Assembly: GCA_964575675.1 (NCBI GenBank)
Contig: CAZNRY010000049.1
Location: 1-22,517 of the forward strand
DNA: 22,517 nucleotides
Origin: CAZNRY01 sp964575675
Lineage (GTDB): Bacteria; Eisenbacteria; RBG-16-71-46; CAIMUX01; VGJL01
Direction: 5' to 3'
Position numbers and translations under genes: made by a program. The notes beneath the pieces were generated by a model that was given only the letters and a program-made list of their open reading frames with translations, did not search any database and was not told the origin of the DNA. Numbering within the stretch: position 1 is the first letter of the stretch; each line of letters starts with the position of its first letter. Below, one piece after another: positions 21,651 through 22,517 of this stretch.

Positions 21651-22517
21651 CTACTGAATCTGCGGGGACTTAAGGCGCGCCTCGTTCTCCGCAGCCTTCA
21701 GCGCCCGGATCAAGCCGTCGATCTCCCCTTCCATCACGTCAGACAGATTGTAGAGGGTCAGCCCGATTCGATGATCGGTGACGCGCCCCTGAGGGAAGTT
21801 GTAGGTGCGGATCTTCGCGCTCCGATCGCCCGTCGAGACCATGCTCCGGCGCGTGCGGGCGAGCTCGTCCTCCCGCTTTTGCTGTTCCATGTCCAGCAGA
21901 CGCGCACGGAGGACCTTCAGCGCCTTCGCCTTGTTCTTCAGCTGGCTCCGTTCGTCCTGGCACTGGACGACGATGCCGGACGGGATGTGCTTCACGCGGA
22001 CCGCGGAGTCGGTCGTGTTGACGCTCTGCCCCCCGGGACCCGAAGAGCGGAAGACGTCGATCTCCAGATCCTTCTCCTCGATCCGAAGGTCGACCTCTTC
22101 GGCCTCGAGCAAGATCGCGACCGTGATCGCGCTGGTGTGGATTCTTCCGCTTGCCTCGGTATCGGGAACACGCTGGACCCGATGGACGCCCGACTCGAAT
22201 TTGAAGGTGCCGTAAGCGTCTTCTCCTTCCAGAGAGAAGACGACTTCCTTCAGCCCGCCTATCCCGGTCGGGTTGCTTGACAGCTCTTCGAGGCGGTATC
22301 CGTGCCCCTCGGCGAACCTCGTATACATCCGGAAGACGTCGCGCACGAAAAGAGCGGCCTCTTCACCGCCCGTGCCGGCGCGGATTTCGATGATGATGTT
22401 CTTGTCGTCGTTTGGATCGCGGGGGCTGAGGAGATCTTTCAGCGTCGTCTCCGCCGCGCCGAACCGTTCGCGCGACTTGGGCAGTTCATCGCGGACGATC
22501 TCCTGAAGCTCGGCGTC
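21651..22517 (-). CDS. prfA: Peptide chain release factor 1, N-terminus outside window
   Basis: RF1 recognises UAA and UAG stop codons and triggers peptide release. The visible part has 288 residues and its frame runs to the right edge without a start, so about 70-90 N-terminal residues are missing. GTGGEEAALF and the RF1-type codon-recognition PxT motif (here PDT, in RVPDTEASGRIHTSA) exclude RF2, which has SPF. The catalytic GGQ lies in SSGPGGQSVNTTDSAVR. The C-terminal YNFPQGRVTDHRIGLTLYNL is typical. An internal GTG at 22346 is not the start, since conserved sequence continues upstream of it. prmC follows about 95 bases downstream from its chosen ATG. Confidence 0.96.
   Translation of the reverse strand, partial: DAELQEIVRDELPKSRERFGAAETTLKDLLSPRDPNDDKNIIIEIRAGTGGEEAALFVRDVFRMYTRFAEGHGYRLEELSSNPTGIGGLKEVVFSLEGEDAYGTFKFESGVHRVQRVPDTEASGRIHTSAITVAILLEAEEVDLRIEEKDLEIDVFRSSGPGGQSVNTTDSAVRVKHIPSGIVVQCQDERSQLKNKAKALKVLRARLLDMEQQKREDELARTRRSMVSTGDRSAKIRTYNFPQGRVTDHRIGLTLYNLSDVMEGEIDGLIRALKAAENEARLKSPQIQ

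Noticed and set aside
20167..21657. 496-codon plus-strand frame across the intergenic gap and opposite prmC
   Set aside because: It begins in the glycine-codon repeat of the RRM gene and runs antisense to prmC; no motif is present.
1..22517. Mobile elements, CRISPR arrays, prophage or toxin-antitoxin loci
   Set aside because: No transposase, integrase, regularly spaced repeats or terminal inverted repeats were seen; gene content is conserved housekeeping.

Overview
The window is ordinary chromosomal backbone from a high-GC bacterium. No mobile element, prophage, CRISPR array or toxin-antitoxin locus is visible. Encoded functions include peptidoglycan synthesis (murA), the MEP isoprenoid pathway (ispD, ispF), CoA synthesis (coaBC), RF1/PrmC and a selenocysteine elongation factor (selB). 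Gene order and composition suggest an uncultured-type bacterium near the FCB or Eisenbacteria/Gemmatimonadota region or a deltaproteobacterium. That placement is a weak inference, because nothing in the window fixes the phylum.

Layout. Bases 1-373 (minus strand) hold tRNA-Thr(UGU), tRNA-Tyr(GUA) and a left-truncated tRNA-Gly(UCC). This is the classic order upstream of tufB, and a strong sigma70-type promoter with an AT-rich upstream patch sits at 539-580. Then cysS (797-2227) and a nearly gapless minus-strand run read in transcription order from 12972 down to 2498: yicC, gmk, coaBC, a family-4 uracil-DNA glycosylase, dnaB, radA, ispD, ispF and a membrane-anchored HAMP/SpoIIE-type phosphatase. 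Most junctions overlap by 4 bases or are separated by 3-4 bases, so this looks like one operon driven from a good promoter at 12997-13025. The rpoZ gene often found between gmk and coaBC is absent.

Divergent from yicC is an rqcH-like (NFACT) ribosome quality-control gene (13145-15019, plus), convergent with a GT4 glycosyltransferase gene (15127-16254, minus). Next, murA (16458-17726) and selB (17723-19648) overlap by 4 bases on the plus strand. A 259-base leader follows, with stacked hairpins that can also pair in another way. It precedes a short GTG-started RRM/glycine-rich RNA-binding protein (19908-20261), which ends in a 13-bp stem terminator-like hairpin. A 334-base non-coding gap with a degenerate 63-base duplication separates it from prmC and prfA (minus; prfA truncated by the right edge).

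Functionally the region is dominated by information processing: tRNAs, cysS, RF1 and its methylase, SelB, RqcH, DnaB, RadA, UDG and YicC. Precursor pathways (Gmk, CoaBC, IspD/F, MurA) make up most of the rest. The points most worth a second look are the RRM-gene leader, the divergent RqcH with a basic repeat-bearing linker, the phosphatase embedded in the isoprenoid end of the operon, and the missing rpoZ. I did not find a clearly new multi-gene system.
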